Part shown: piece after piece, positions 29,475-37,495 of the stretch
Layout: each line of letters starts with the position of its first letter
Numbering within the stretch: the stretch's first letter is position 1
Virus record (IMG/VR): IMGVR_UViG_3300043137_000100
Span: 1 to 41,204 of that record
Direction: 5' to 3' (one strand)
Length of the DNA: 41,204 nt
Source of the DNA: a virus
Position numbers and translations under genes: made by a program
The notes under the pieces: generated by a model
What the model was told of the DNA's origin: nothing
What the model saw: only the letters and a program-made list of their open reading frames with translations
Database searches by the model: none

Positions 29475-30068
29475 ATGAAGGTAAATGAGTACTTTGACCG
29501 AGTTGTGGTGATTAACCTAGACCGCAGGCCAGATCGTATGGTCAAGCTTGGTCCACAGTTAGATGAACTAGGTATCAAGTATGACAGGTTCTCAGCACAC
29601 GATGCAAATGAATTAGGCATCAAACCGTACGTAGCAGGAACGTGGAGTCATACGACTGTATGGTCTAGATACCGTCAGATATATGGCAACATCAAGATAC
29701 TTGTACTAGAAGATGATGCCTTGTTCTGCGAAGACTTCAATGAGAAGTTTGCAGAAACAATGAAGACTTTGCCTGAAGACTGGGACATATTCTACCTAGG
29801 TGCATTACTGGATAAGACCACAGGTAAAGTTGAAAAGATTAACGACCACTGGGCTAGACAAATAATCAGTACTGGCACTCAGGCTTATTGTATTAACCCA
29901 AAGCGCCTTGAAAGATTCTACGAAGAAGTCAAGGACAAAGAGTGGTACATAGATGTAGAGCTAAGAGTGCTCTCAGAACAGTACAACGCTTATATTGCAC
30001 AGCCTAACCTAGTAACACAATTCCCCTCATACTCAGATTTACGCGAGCGAGAGGTAGATGACTTTTGA
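29475..30068 (+). CDS. Glycosyltransferase family 25 (LPS/collagen type)
   Basis: The 197-aa protein starts with RVVVINLDRRPDR (9-21), the GT25 signature, and has a VLEDDA (77-82) metal-binding motif. GT25 enzymes include bacterial LPS galactosyltransferases and the animal collagen galactosyltransferases. It is 11 bases after the collagen-like gene and overlaps the next GT gene. It may glycosylate the virion (inference). Confidence 0.85.
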   Translation: MKVNEYFDRVVVINLDRRPDRMVKLGPQLDELGIKYDRFSAHDANELGIKPYVAGTWSHTTVWSRYRQIYGNIKILVLEDDALFCEDFNEKFAETMKTLPEDWDIFYLGALLDKTTGKVEKINDHWARQIISTGTQAYCINPKRLERFYEEVKDKEWYIDVELRVLSEQYNAYIAQPNLVTQFPSYSDLREREVDDF

Positions 30069-31153
30069 AAGTAGCCGTATACACGATATGTAAGAATGAG
30101 GAAAAGTATGTCCAGCGCTGGTATGAATCTACCAGAGATGCCGACTACCACATCCTCACAGATACAGGATCAACAGACGGAACCGTTGAGCTTGCTAGAA
30201 GTCTTGGTATTACTGTTAATGAAATATCTCTCAAGCCCTTTAGGTTTGATGACGCGAGAAATGCGTCGCTGATACACGTACCAACTGATGTTGATTACTG
30301 CATAGCGCTAGACGTAGATGAAGTATGTGCTCCAGGTTGGCGTGAGGCGCTACAGATAGCGTACGACAAAGGTATTGATAGACCAACGTATCGTCGTATC
30401 GAAGCGTTTAATGATGATGGCAGTCCACTGACAGAGTTCAATGGCTTTAAGGTACACCGTCGCTTTGGTATCAGATGGCATTACCCGATACACGAGGTAC
30501 TGGACTGGTACTCAACAGAGCCAGAGAAGTCTGAGTACATCGAAGGCTTTGAGATTCACCATCACCAAAACAAGGAAACATCTAGAGCGCAGTATCTACC
30601 GTTACTAGAGATGGCAGTTAAAGAGAAGCCAGACGCTAGAAACTTGTATTACCTAGGACGAGAGCTGTCCTACTACAAGGAGTATGAGCGAAGCAAAGAG
30701 ATGCTATTGAAGTATCTAGAGATTTCTATATTTAAGCAGGAACGCAGTTCAGCTTGTCGCATACTAGGTATCGTTGATCCTAAGAATGCAGAAGATTGGT
30801 TTACCCGTGCTACAGAAGAATGGGAAAGCCGAGAGTCTTTCTTAGCACTGGCTAACTATTACTACCTCCGCAAGGAGTGGGATGAGTGCCACCTTGTGGC
30901 AAAGACTGCACTGCAGTTCGACAAGAAGCCTATGGAGTTCCTTGTAGAAGCCTGGGCGTGGGGCCATATGGCAGAAGACTTAGTTGCAGTAAGTGCGTGG
31001 CAACTAGGAGATTACAAGACAGCACTACATCACGGCCTGAAGGCGTTAGCACTAGCGCCTGACAATGAAAGATTACAAAGCAATGTTCGATTCTATGAAA
31101 GTAAGGTAAGCGATGCCAACGTTCAGTCAGATGACGTCAGAGGTACAGAGTAA
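30065..31153 (+). CDS. Glycosyltransferase family 2 with TPR-like C-terminus
   Basis: The GT-A domain shows TICKNEEKYV (7-16), DTGSTDGT (33-40) and the metal motif LDVDE (82-86). The last half is helical with TPR-like repeats (YYLRKEWDECHLVAKTAL, DYKTALHHGLKALALAP). It may add the next sugar or act with the GT25 enzyme. TTG start at 30065 overlaps the GT25 stop by four bases. Its last 41 bases overlap the adaptor gene. Confidence 0.85.
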   Translation: MKVAVYTICKNEEKYVQRWYESTRDADYHILTDTGSTDGTVELARSLGITVNEISLKPFRFDDARNASLIHVPTDVDYCIALDVDEVCAPGWREALQIAYDKGIDRPTYRRIEAFNDDGSPLTEFNGFKVHRRFGIRWHYPIHEVLDWYSTEPEKSEYIEGFEIHHHQNKETSRAQYLPLLEMAVKEKPDARNLYYLGRELSYYKEYERSKEMLLKYLEISIFKQERSSACRILGIVDPKNAEDWFTRATEEWESRESFLALANYYYLRKEWDECHLVAKTALQFDKKPMEFLVEAWAWGHMAEDLVAVSAWQLGDYKTALHHGLKALALAPDNERLQSNVRFYESKVSDANVQSDDVRGTE

Positions 31154-32015
31154 CCTACAGGGCTATTCCCTGCGCCAAGACCGCATTACGTGGGTGGCGA
31201 CATCAGGTGGCATTACAGCTACTTCCTTAAATATCAAGATTGGTTCAGCAGATAACCTTGCTAAAGGTATCGTGCAGATTGATAACGAACTTATCTGGGT
31301 CAACTCATTTGACCGACAGAACCTCACACTTAACGTAGCTCCAGGCTTTGGTCGTGGCTATATGGGTACAACACCAAGCCCACACGCTGAGAATGCTCAA
31401 GTAATCCTTACACCTACATTCCCAATCACAATGATTCAACAGGCTATCAACGACACTATCAACTCCCTGTATCCAAAGTTGTTCCAGGTCGCATCAACTA
31501 CCTTTACATACAACGCAGCACAGATTGCATATCCACTACCAGACGACGCAAGAGATGTGCTCTACGGATCTTGGCAGACACCTGGACCTTCTAGGGAATG
31601 GCTACCAATTAACCGTTGGCGTATTGACCGTATGGCAAACGTAGCATCGTTTAATACTACAAAGACTGTGAACCTATATGAAAAGATTGTCCCTGGTCGT
31701 ACGGTCCAAATCTACTATTCCACTATCCCAAGTAACCTCACTAACTATAACGATGACTTTGCTGCTGTTACAGGCTTACCAGAATCGTCAAGAGATGTCG
31801 TTACGCTTGGTGCTGCTTACCGACTCCTTAGCTATATCGATACCGGTAGAATTAACCTCTCATCAGCTGAAGCAGACTTAGCAGATACAAAGCTTCCATC
31901 AACTGCAGGTGCCTCAGCATCTAAGTACATCTTTGCGCTATACCAACAGCGCCTCTCAGAAGAGTCAACCAAACTTCAAGACCGATTCCCTATTCGCCTG
32001 CACTACACCAACTAA
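31113..32015 (+). CDS. Head-tail adaptor / tail tubular A-like protein
   Basis: The protein begins MPTFSQMTSEVQSNLQGYSL. It then has a beta-strand part (IDNELIWVNSFDRQNLTLNV) and a helical part near ITMIQQAINDTINSLYPKLF, with C-terminal helices in KYIFALYQQRLSEES. This layout fits a podovirus adaptor (gatekeeper) between portal and nozzle. It overlaps the GT2 gene by 41 bases. AAGG precedes the ATG. Confidence 0.65.
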   Translation: MPTFSQMTSEVQSNLQGYSLRQDRITWVATSGGITATSLNIKIGSADNLAKGIVQIDNELIWVNSFDRQNLTLNVAPGFGRGYMGTTPSPHAENAQVILTPTFPITMIQQAINDTINSLYPKLFQVASTTFTYNAAQIAYPLPDDARDVLYGSWQTPGPSREWLPINRWRIDRMANVASFNTTKTVNLYEKIVPGRTVQIYYSTIPSNLTNYNDDFAAVTGLPESSRDVVTLGAAYRLLSYIDTGRINLSSAEADLADTKLPSTAGASASKYIFALYQQRLSEESTKLQDRFPIRLHYTN

Positions 32016-32024
32016 GGAAAACCT

Positions 32025-32879
32025 ATGATACGCGTATACAGTTCCATCTCGGTTGAGACTATCCTCTCAGCCAGTATCACAAGCTCACAGACTTCTATAG
32101 TTGTGGCAACTGGTACAGCCTCAGCGCTCCTTGGTGGAGCGCCTTTAAGTCCTGCAGGCACATACCAGTTCACACTGGCACTTGATCCAGATACTGTTAA
32201 CGAAGAGATTGTTTTCGCTACCTTTATCTCTGGCGATACTTTTACTATTCAGCGCGGTAGAGCAGCAACAACTGCAATCACACACGCATCAGGTGCAACA
32301 GTACGTCACGTACTCACATCAGATGACCTACAGTATTTTAATACAGCACTTCAGCCAGACCAGTTAACTGCTAAGGGTGACTTGATTACAGCAAGCGCTG
32401 CAGGCACTACAGGAATCCTTGCAGTTGGTACTAACGGTCAAGTCCTTACAGTAGATTCAACTGTCACAAATGGTATTAAGTGGGCTACACCTTCATCACT
32501 ACCATCACAGACTGGTAACTCAGGTAAGTACCTGACAACTAACGGAACTGCAACATCGTGGGGTGCGGCAGTATCTACACTTGATCTGACATTCAACGCA
32601 CAGACCGGTACTACATACAGCCTTGTGGCAGCAGATGCTAACAACAAGTTGGTAACTCTGACTAACGCTAGCGCTATTACGTTGACTGTGCCTAACGGTG
32701 TCTTTACTACTGGTCAGCAGATTAACATTCAACAGCGCGGTGCAGGACAGGTAACAGTGGCATCAGATGGAACAACAGTTCTTACTGGCACTGGCACCAA
32801 GTTACGTACTCAGTACTCAGCAGCAACTTTGGTCTGCACCTCAGCTAACAACTTCACCTTGATTGGGGACATCGAGTAA
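32025..32879 (+). CDS. 284-aa beta-rich fibre/tail protein
   Basis: The first 120 residues resemble a beta-sandwich that binds a tail ([20 protein letters not shown]), then a linker, then a C-terminal module ([20 protein letters not shown] ... [10 protein letters not shown]). This last module recurs in 33208-33624. It probably builds part of a short tail fibre. TAAGGAAAACCT precedes the ATG. Confidence 0.65.
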   Translation: MIRVYSSISVETILSASITSSQTSIVVATGTASALLGGAPLSPAGTYQFTLALDPDTVNEEIVFATFISGDTFTIQRGRAATTAITHASGATVRHVLTSDDLQYFNTALQPDQLTAKGDLITASAAGTTGILAVGTNGQVLTVDSTVTNGIKWATPSSLPSQTGNSGKYLTTNGTATSWGAAVSTLDLTFNAQTGTTYSLVAADANNKLVTLTNASAITLTVPNGVFTTGQQINIQQRGAGQVTVASDGTTVLTGTGTKLRTQYSAATLVCTSANNFTLIGDIE

Positions 32880-33208
32880 TGGCAACCGTATATAAAGTCT
32901 TAGGACAGTCAGCGCCTAGCGCTACTACAGCAACTACGCTGTACACAGTCCCATCTGCCACATCAACTGTGGTATCTAGTATCAACGTGGTTAACGTTGG
33001 TGGCTCTACAGATACAGTCCGTATTGCTATCCGTCCAGCAGGTGCAACACTTGCTAACGAACACTACATCGTCTACGGCCTTAGCCTTACAGCTGGTTCA
33101 ACCTTTACTTACACAAGCGGTGTAACGCTTGCAACTACAGATGTGGTCACTGTGTACTCAACTACAGGGACTAGCTCATTTAACGCATTCGGATCGGAGC
33201 TTGCATAA
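32879..33208 (+). CDS. 109-aa beta-rich structural protein
   Basis: TAATG overlap. Sequence is Thr/Ser/Val-rich with strands (SSINVVNVGGSTDTVRIAIR, HYIVYGLSLTAGSTFTYTSG). It looks like a small decorating or fibre-associated protein. Family unknown. Confidence 0.6.
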   Translation: MATVYKVLGQSAPSATTATTLYTVPSATSTVVSSINVVNVGGSTDTVRIAIRPAGATLANEHYIVYGLSLTAGSTFTYTSGVTLATTDVVTVYSTTGTSSFNAFGSELA

Positions 33209-33624
33209 TGTCAGTATCAATAACCCCGAACCCTAACGTCGTAGGTCCTACCGGACCAACCGGTGCTACTGGGCCTACTGGTCCAACAGGTGCTACTGGC
33301 TCTGCGGGTGGTGGCATTGCAGCTATCAACGCACAGACTGGTACAACATATACTCTTGTTGCTGGTGATCTTAATGACCTAGTAACTTTATCTAACGCAG
33401 GTGCTATTACCCTGACAGTACCTCCTTCAGTCTTTAGCACAAACGATGTTATTAACATTGCACAGTATGGCGCAGGCCAAGTAACTTTGGCACAGGGTGC
33501 AGGCGTAACTATTAACTCTAACGGCGCTACAGCAACTGCTCCTAAACTCAGAGTGCAGTGGTCATCAGCATCAATTATCTGCACAGCTTCTAACACGTTC
33601 TTAGTGGTGGGAGACATTGCCTAA
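33208..33624 (+). CDS. 138-aa fibre protein: short collagen-like stem plus beta module
   Basis: The first 33 residues carry a brief [10 protein letters not shown] repeat. The rest is a beta module (AQTGTTYTLVAGDLNDLVTL, NDVINIAQYGAGQVTLAQ, TFLVVGDIA) that matches the end of the protein at 32025-32879. It is a likely small fibre. TAATG overlaps on both sides. Confidence 0.65.
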   Translation: MSVSITPNPNVVGPTGPTGATGPTGPTGATGSAGGGIAAINAQTGTTYTLVAGDLNDLVTLSNAGAITLTVPPSVFSTNDVINIAQYGAGQVTLAQGAGVTINSNGATATAPKLRVQWSSASIICTASNTFLVVGDIA

Positions 33625-34229
33625 TGCCAATCCTAGGAATTATTGCTTCACAGATTTCAGGACATCTTGCACCACCGCCTGTATTCCAAGGTGATTACTG
33701 GGCGCTTAACTCAGCAACTGTTCCTTCAGGTGGAGTTGCCTCAATTACCTTTAGTAATATTCCCCAAAATTATACACACTTACAAGTCAGGTGTTTGCTT
33801 CGATCTAACAGAGCAACTTTTGCTATTGACAATTTGAAAATTCAATTTAACGGCGATACTTCCGCATCAAGTTACGCAACACACATCCTTGATGGGGATG
33901 GAGCAACTGCCGCATCGTCTGCTTATGCAAGCGGATCGCTTAACACTGCTTGCGCTGGTAACTTTGTTGCAGCATCAGGTGCTTCAACTGGAGTATTTGG
34001 CGCATCTGTAGTTGATATTCTTCAGTATACAAATACAAGTATCAACAAAACTGTACGCGGTATTGGTGGTGTTGACAACAACAGCGGTGGAGGTTCTACT
34101 TTTGGAATGAGTAGCTTTGCTTCTGGCTTATGGCTTAATACTTCTGCAATCACAAGCATTACAATATCTGGTTTTAATGGTGGAACTTTATCTGAATTCA
34201 GTCAAGCAGCACTTTACGGGGTGAAATAA
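33624..34229 (+). CDS. 201-aa fibre protein (first of three related)
   Basis: The product has strands typical of short tail fibres (VASITFSNIPQNYTHLQVRC) and ends in LWLNTSAITSITISGFNG and ALYGVK, like the next two genes. It lacks the Gly-rich tip. It may be a truncated member of the series or a separate subunit. Confidence 0.6.
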   Translation: MPILGIIASQISGHLAPPPVFQGDYWALNSATVPSGGVASITFSNIPQNYTHLQVRCLLRSNRATFAIDNLKIQFNGDTSASSYATHILDGDGATAASSAYASGSLNTACAGNFVAASGASTGVFGASVVDILQYTNTSINKTVRGIGGVDNNSGGGSTFGMSSFASGLWLNTSAITSITISGFNGGTLSEFSQAALYGVK

Positions 34230-34230
34230 T

Positions 34231-35565
34231 ATGGCTACCAATACTTATGTTGCGCTAGATAAAGTTACAGTTGGAACTGCAACACCTACAGTAACTTTTA
34301 CTGGTATTAGTGGAAGTTATACTGACCTTGTACTTGTATCAGATAACTTGCAATCAGGTGGAACTCAAGGAAATCTTTTTATCCAATTTAACTCCGACTC
34401 AGGATCCAACTATTCACGTACTTGGCTATCAGGCGACGGATCTAGTGCGTATTCAGGACGTGAATCAAGCCAGACTAAAATAGGTTTAACCGCTTACGCC
34501 TATCCACAAACAACAACTCGTTGGGCTGGCATTATCCAAATACAGAATTATTCTAATACAACTACCTATAAAACTTTATTAACACGTGGAAACAATAGCG
34601 CCGTAGGCGTTGACTCTGTTGCAGGTTTATGGCGCAGTACTGCTGCAATTACAAGTATTACTATCTCGCGTTCAAACGATAACTTTGCAGTTGGCTCCAC
34701 ATTCTCGTTGTATGGCATCAAAGCTTGGGCGCCTGAAGCGACACCAAAGGCAACTGGTGGTTATGTTTATTCAGATGCTACATACTGGTATCACGCGTTC
34801 CCATTCACATCAACCTTTACTCCACTACAAACTATTAGCTGTGACTACCTAGTAGTTGCTGGTGGTGGTGGTGGAAGCTATGACGTTGGTGGCGCAGGCG
34901 GTGCAGGTGGACTTCGTTCCACAGTAGGAGCAACCGGTGGCGGTGGATCACTTGAATCCGCTATATCTTTATCAGCAACTGCTTACACAGTAACTGTCGG
35001 CGCTGGTGGTGCAGGAGCACTAACAGGAAGTCGTACAGGAGCCAATGGCTCTGACTCAACCATCTCATCAATTACCTCTATAGGTGGTGGAGGTGGTGGG
35101 TACAACGGCGGAAGCGGTGCCACAGGTGGTTCAGGTGGTGGTGGTAGCCGTTCAAGCGGTAACGGTGGATCGGGTACAACCAACCAAGGTTACGGCGGCG
35201 GTAACGGAGCAAGTAACACTAACGGTGCAGGTGGCGGTGGTGGTGCTGGTTCAGCAGGAACTTCAGCGAATGGAACCACAGGTGGTGGCATTGGTGGTAA
35301 CGGTGTACAAATTACTGCTCTTGCTAATGCAACGCTCACTGGTATTAACGGTTATTACGCAGGCGGCGGCGGTGGCGGTGGAAACGTAACACCACCAGCA
35401 GCAGGCGGTCTAGGTGGTGGCGGTCAAGGTGGCACACCTGGAGGACAAAGTATTAAACCTGGTGTTCTTAACACTGGTGGTGGCGGTGGTGGTTGCGGTG
35501 GAGGAGATTCTACAGGCAACGCATCAGGCGGTTCAGGACTTGTAATTATTCGATATGCGAAATAA
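34231..35565 (+). CDS. 444-aa fibre protein with Gly-rich tip
   Basis: The N-terminal 165 residues share the module seen in the two flanking genes (SGSYTDLVLVSDN, LWRSTAAITSITISRSND, FSLYGIK). A linker (YWYHAFPFTSTFTPLQTISC) leads to about 235 residues of Gly-rich repeats, ending SGGSGLVIIRYAK. Poly-Gly sandwiches of this type form receptor-binding tips in several phages. The two codons before the start (AATAATATG) separate it narrowly from its neighbour. Confidence 0.75.
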   Translation: MATNTYVALDKVTVGTATPTVTFTGISGSYTDLVLVSDNLQSGGTQGNLFIQFNSDSGSNYSRTWLSGDGSSAYSGRESSQTKIGLTAYAYPQTTTRWAGIIQIQNYSNTTTYKTLLTRGNNSAVGVDSVAGLWRSTAAITSITISRSNDNFAVGSTFSLYGIKAWAPEATPKATGGYVYSDATYWYHAFPFTSTFTPLQTISCDYLVVAGGGGGSYDVGGAGGAGGLRSTVGATGGGGSLESAISLSATAYTVTVGAGGAGALTGSRTGANGSDSTISSITSIGGGGGGYNGGSGATGGSGGGGSRSSGNGGSGTTNQGYGGGNGASNTNGAGGGGGAGSAGTSANGTTGGGIGGNGVQITALANATLTGINGYYAGGGGGGGNVTPPAAGGLGGGGQGGTPGGQSIKPGVLNTGGGGGGCGGGDSTGNASGGSGLVIIRYAK

Positions 35566-35577
35566 GGAGAATAGATA

Positions 35578-36939
35578 ATGGCAGACACAAGTACATACAC
35601 CCTTTTACAGCGCATATCTCTTACATCATCAGCATCTTCGGTGACTTTTAGCAACATCCCACAATCGGGCTATACCGATTTGAAGATTGTTGCTTCAACT
35701 CGATATAGCGGTGGTGGCTACGGAACTGATATGACCATTGCATTTAATGGTTCAACATCTAGTTTTACTGGACGCAGAATTTATGGATATGGCGGAGGCG
35801 TATATTCAGATACTCAAACAAATGTCAGCGGTGTAGTAGTTGGAGCGGGAGCAACAGCTAATACATTTTCATCAAACGAAATCTACATCCCTAATTATTT
35901 GTCTAGCAACTATAAATCTTATTCAATAGATGGTGCAAGCGAAAACAATAACTCAACATCTTATTTGCTTGAACTGTCTGCAAACTTATGGAGCAACACA
36001 GCGGCTATTAGCTCTGTTACTTTAGGTGTTGGTTCAGGTACATTTGACACCAACAGTACTTTCTCGCTATACGCAGTATCAGCAGTAGGCACTACACCAG
36101 GTACACCTAAAGCAACTGGTGGAGATATCATCAGAAATGATGGAACTTACTGGTATCACGCGTTTCTTAACACAGGTCAATTTACTCCAGGATCAACACT
36201 ATCTTGTGATGTCTTACAAATTGCTGGTGGCGGAGGCGGCGGTGGTGGCATCGGCGCAGGCGGCGGTGCAGGTGGATTACTTAGTTACACATCACAATCA
36301 TTAACCGCTACTAACTATCCAGTTGTAATTGGAGCTGGTGGTGCTTATGGTATTGGAAGTACATATCGAGGAATATCAGGTAGCAATTCTCAATTTTCTA
36401 CATTGACTGCTTCCATCGGCGGAGGTGGTGGTGGTTCACGTGATTCATCACAGCAAACAGGCGGCACTGGTGGTTCAGGTGGTGGAGGAACTAACTTTGC
36501 TGCAGGCGGATCTGGTACAAGCGGCCAAGGAAATGCTGGCGGTACTCCAAACTCAAACGCTCCAGGTTACCCTGGCGCGGGTGGAGGTGGTGCAGGTGCT
36601 GCAGGTGGCAACGGTGACAACAACACTGGCGGTAATGGTGGTAATGGCTCATCTGCATATTCATCGTGGGGCGCAGCAACACTAACTGGAGAGAATGTTT
36701 CTTCAACATATTACTACGCAGGTGGTGGCGGTGGAGCTGTTAACGATGGACTAAACGGCGGCGGTACTGCAGGAATTGGCGGTTACGGTGGAGGCGGTTA
36801 TGCTGCTCCATCTCGTAGCTTCAATGCAAGCCCAGGAAGTGCTGGCACCGGTGGTGGCGGTGGTGGAAATGGAAACGGTTCTGGCTTCACAGGCGGTAAC
36901 GGTGGTTCAGGCATCATTATTATTAGATACCCAGTATAA
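35578..36939 (+). CDS. 453-aa fibre protein with Gly-rich tip (paralogue)
   Basis: AAGGAGAATAGATA precedes the ATG. The first half matches the previous gene (SVTFSNIPQSGYTDLKIVAS, LWSNTAAISSVTLGVG). YWYHAFLNTGQFTPGSTLSC starts the Gly-rich half, which ends GGSGIIIIRYPV. The two fibres differ mainly in loop sequences. It is probably a receptor-binding subunit. Confidence 0.75.
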   Translation: MADTSTYTLLQRISLTSSASSVTFSNIPQSGYTDLKIVASTRYSGGGYGTDMTIAFNGSTSSFTGRRIYGYGGGVYSDTQTNVSGVVVGAGATANTFSSNEIYIPNYLSSNYKSYSIDGASENNNSTSYLLELSANLWSNTAAISSVTLGVGSGTFDTNSTFSLYAVSAVGTTPGTPKATGGDIIRNDGTYWYHAFLNTGQFTPGSTLSCDVLQIAGGGGGGGGIGAGGGAGGLLSYTSQSLTATNYPVVIGAGGAYGIGSTYRGISGSNSQFSTLTASIGGGGGGSRDSSQQTGGTGGSGGGGTNFAAGGSGTSGQGNAGGTPNSNAPGYPGAGGGGAGAAGGNGDNNTGGNGGNGSSAYSSWGAATLTGENVSSTYYYAGGGGGAVNDGLNGGGTAGIGGYGGGGYAAPSRSFNASPGSAGTGGGGGGNGNGSGFTGGNGGSGIIIIRYPV

Positions 36940-36949
36940 GGAGAAACAA

Positions 36950-37255
36950 ATGGCACATTTTGCAGAAGTAGAAAACAACACAGTCGTACGCGTACTTGTA
37001 GTACCAAACGAGCAAGAACATCGTGGTCACGATTACTTGGCCAACGAGCTAGGACTTGGTGGTACTTGGGTACAGACAAGTTACAACGCCACTATCCGTA
37101 AGAACTATGCGGGTATTGGTTATACATATGACGCAGGACGCGATGCTTTTATCGCACCTAAGCCAGAGTGCCACGACACAGTGACATTCGACGAAGAGAC
37201 TTGCACCTGGTCTTGTCCAGATGCTACCCACGTAATCATCCTAGGAGAAGAATAA
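36950..37255 (+). CDS. 101-aa conserved aquatic-phage structural protein
   Basis: ATG 36950 with AAGGAGAAACAA upstream; the longer frame starting at 36776 overlaps the fibre gene and has shadow composition. Product MAHFAEVENNTVVRVLVVPN, then RKNYAGIGYTYDAGRDAF and TWSCPDATH. This pattern recurs beside tail genes of cyanophages and pelagic phages. Function unknown. Confidence 0.75.
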   Translation: MAHFAEVENNTVVRVLVVPNEQEHRGHDYLANELGLGGTWVQTSYNATIRKNYAGIGYTYDAGRDAFIAPKPECHDTVTFDEETCTWSCPDATHVIILGEE

Positions 37256-37485
37256 TGACTGATAAGAAGCTAATCGTTGATCTTGCTAAGGGAACACAGA
37301 CTTATGTGGACCTCACACCAGAAGAGATTGAACAGCGTGCAGTAGATGCACAGGCTGCAGCCATTGAAAAGGCTGAGCGTGACGCCGCAGACCAAGCTAA
37401 GGCAGATGCCAAGCTATCAGCGCAAGCAAAACTTGCAGCATTAGGTCTTACAGGCGAAGAAGTAGCAGCACTTACAAACAACTAA
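37255..37485 (+). CDS. 76-aa helical protein
   Basis: TAATG overlap. After a short strand (KKLIVDLAKGTQTYVDLTP) an Ala-rich helix of about 45 residues follows (AAIEKAERDAADQAKADAKL). Such proteins often sit in tail-fibre operons as chaperones or adaptors. Not assigned. Longer frame from 37168 is a shadow. Confidence 0.65.
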   Translation: MTDKKLIVDLAKGTQTYVDLTPEEIEQRAVDAQAAAIEKAERDAADQAKADAKLSAQAKLAALGLTGEEVAALTNN

Positions 37486-37495
37486 GGAGTAGCAA

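Noticed and set aside
34983-35183. Pro-rich antisense frame under the Gly-rich fibre
   Set aside because: Mirror of Gly codons (GGN) on the other strand; no start signal.
33624-36939. Diversity-generating retroelement target
   Set aside because: No reverse transcriptase gene or template repeat was found.
36776-36949. Extended N-terminus of the gene at 36950
   Set aside because: It overlaps the Gly-rich fibre in another frame, and a good ribosome site lies before ATG 36950.
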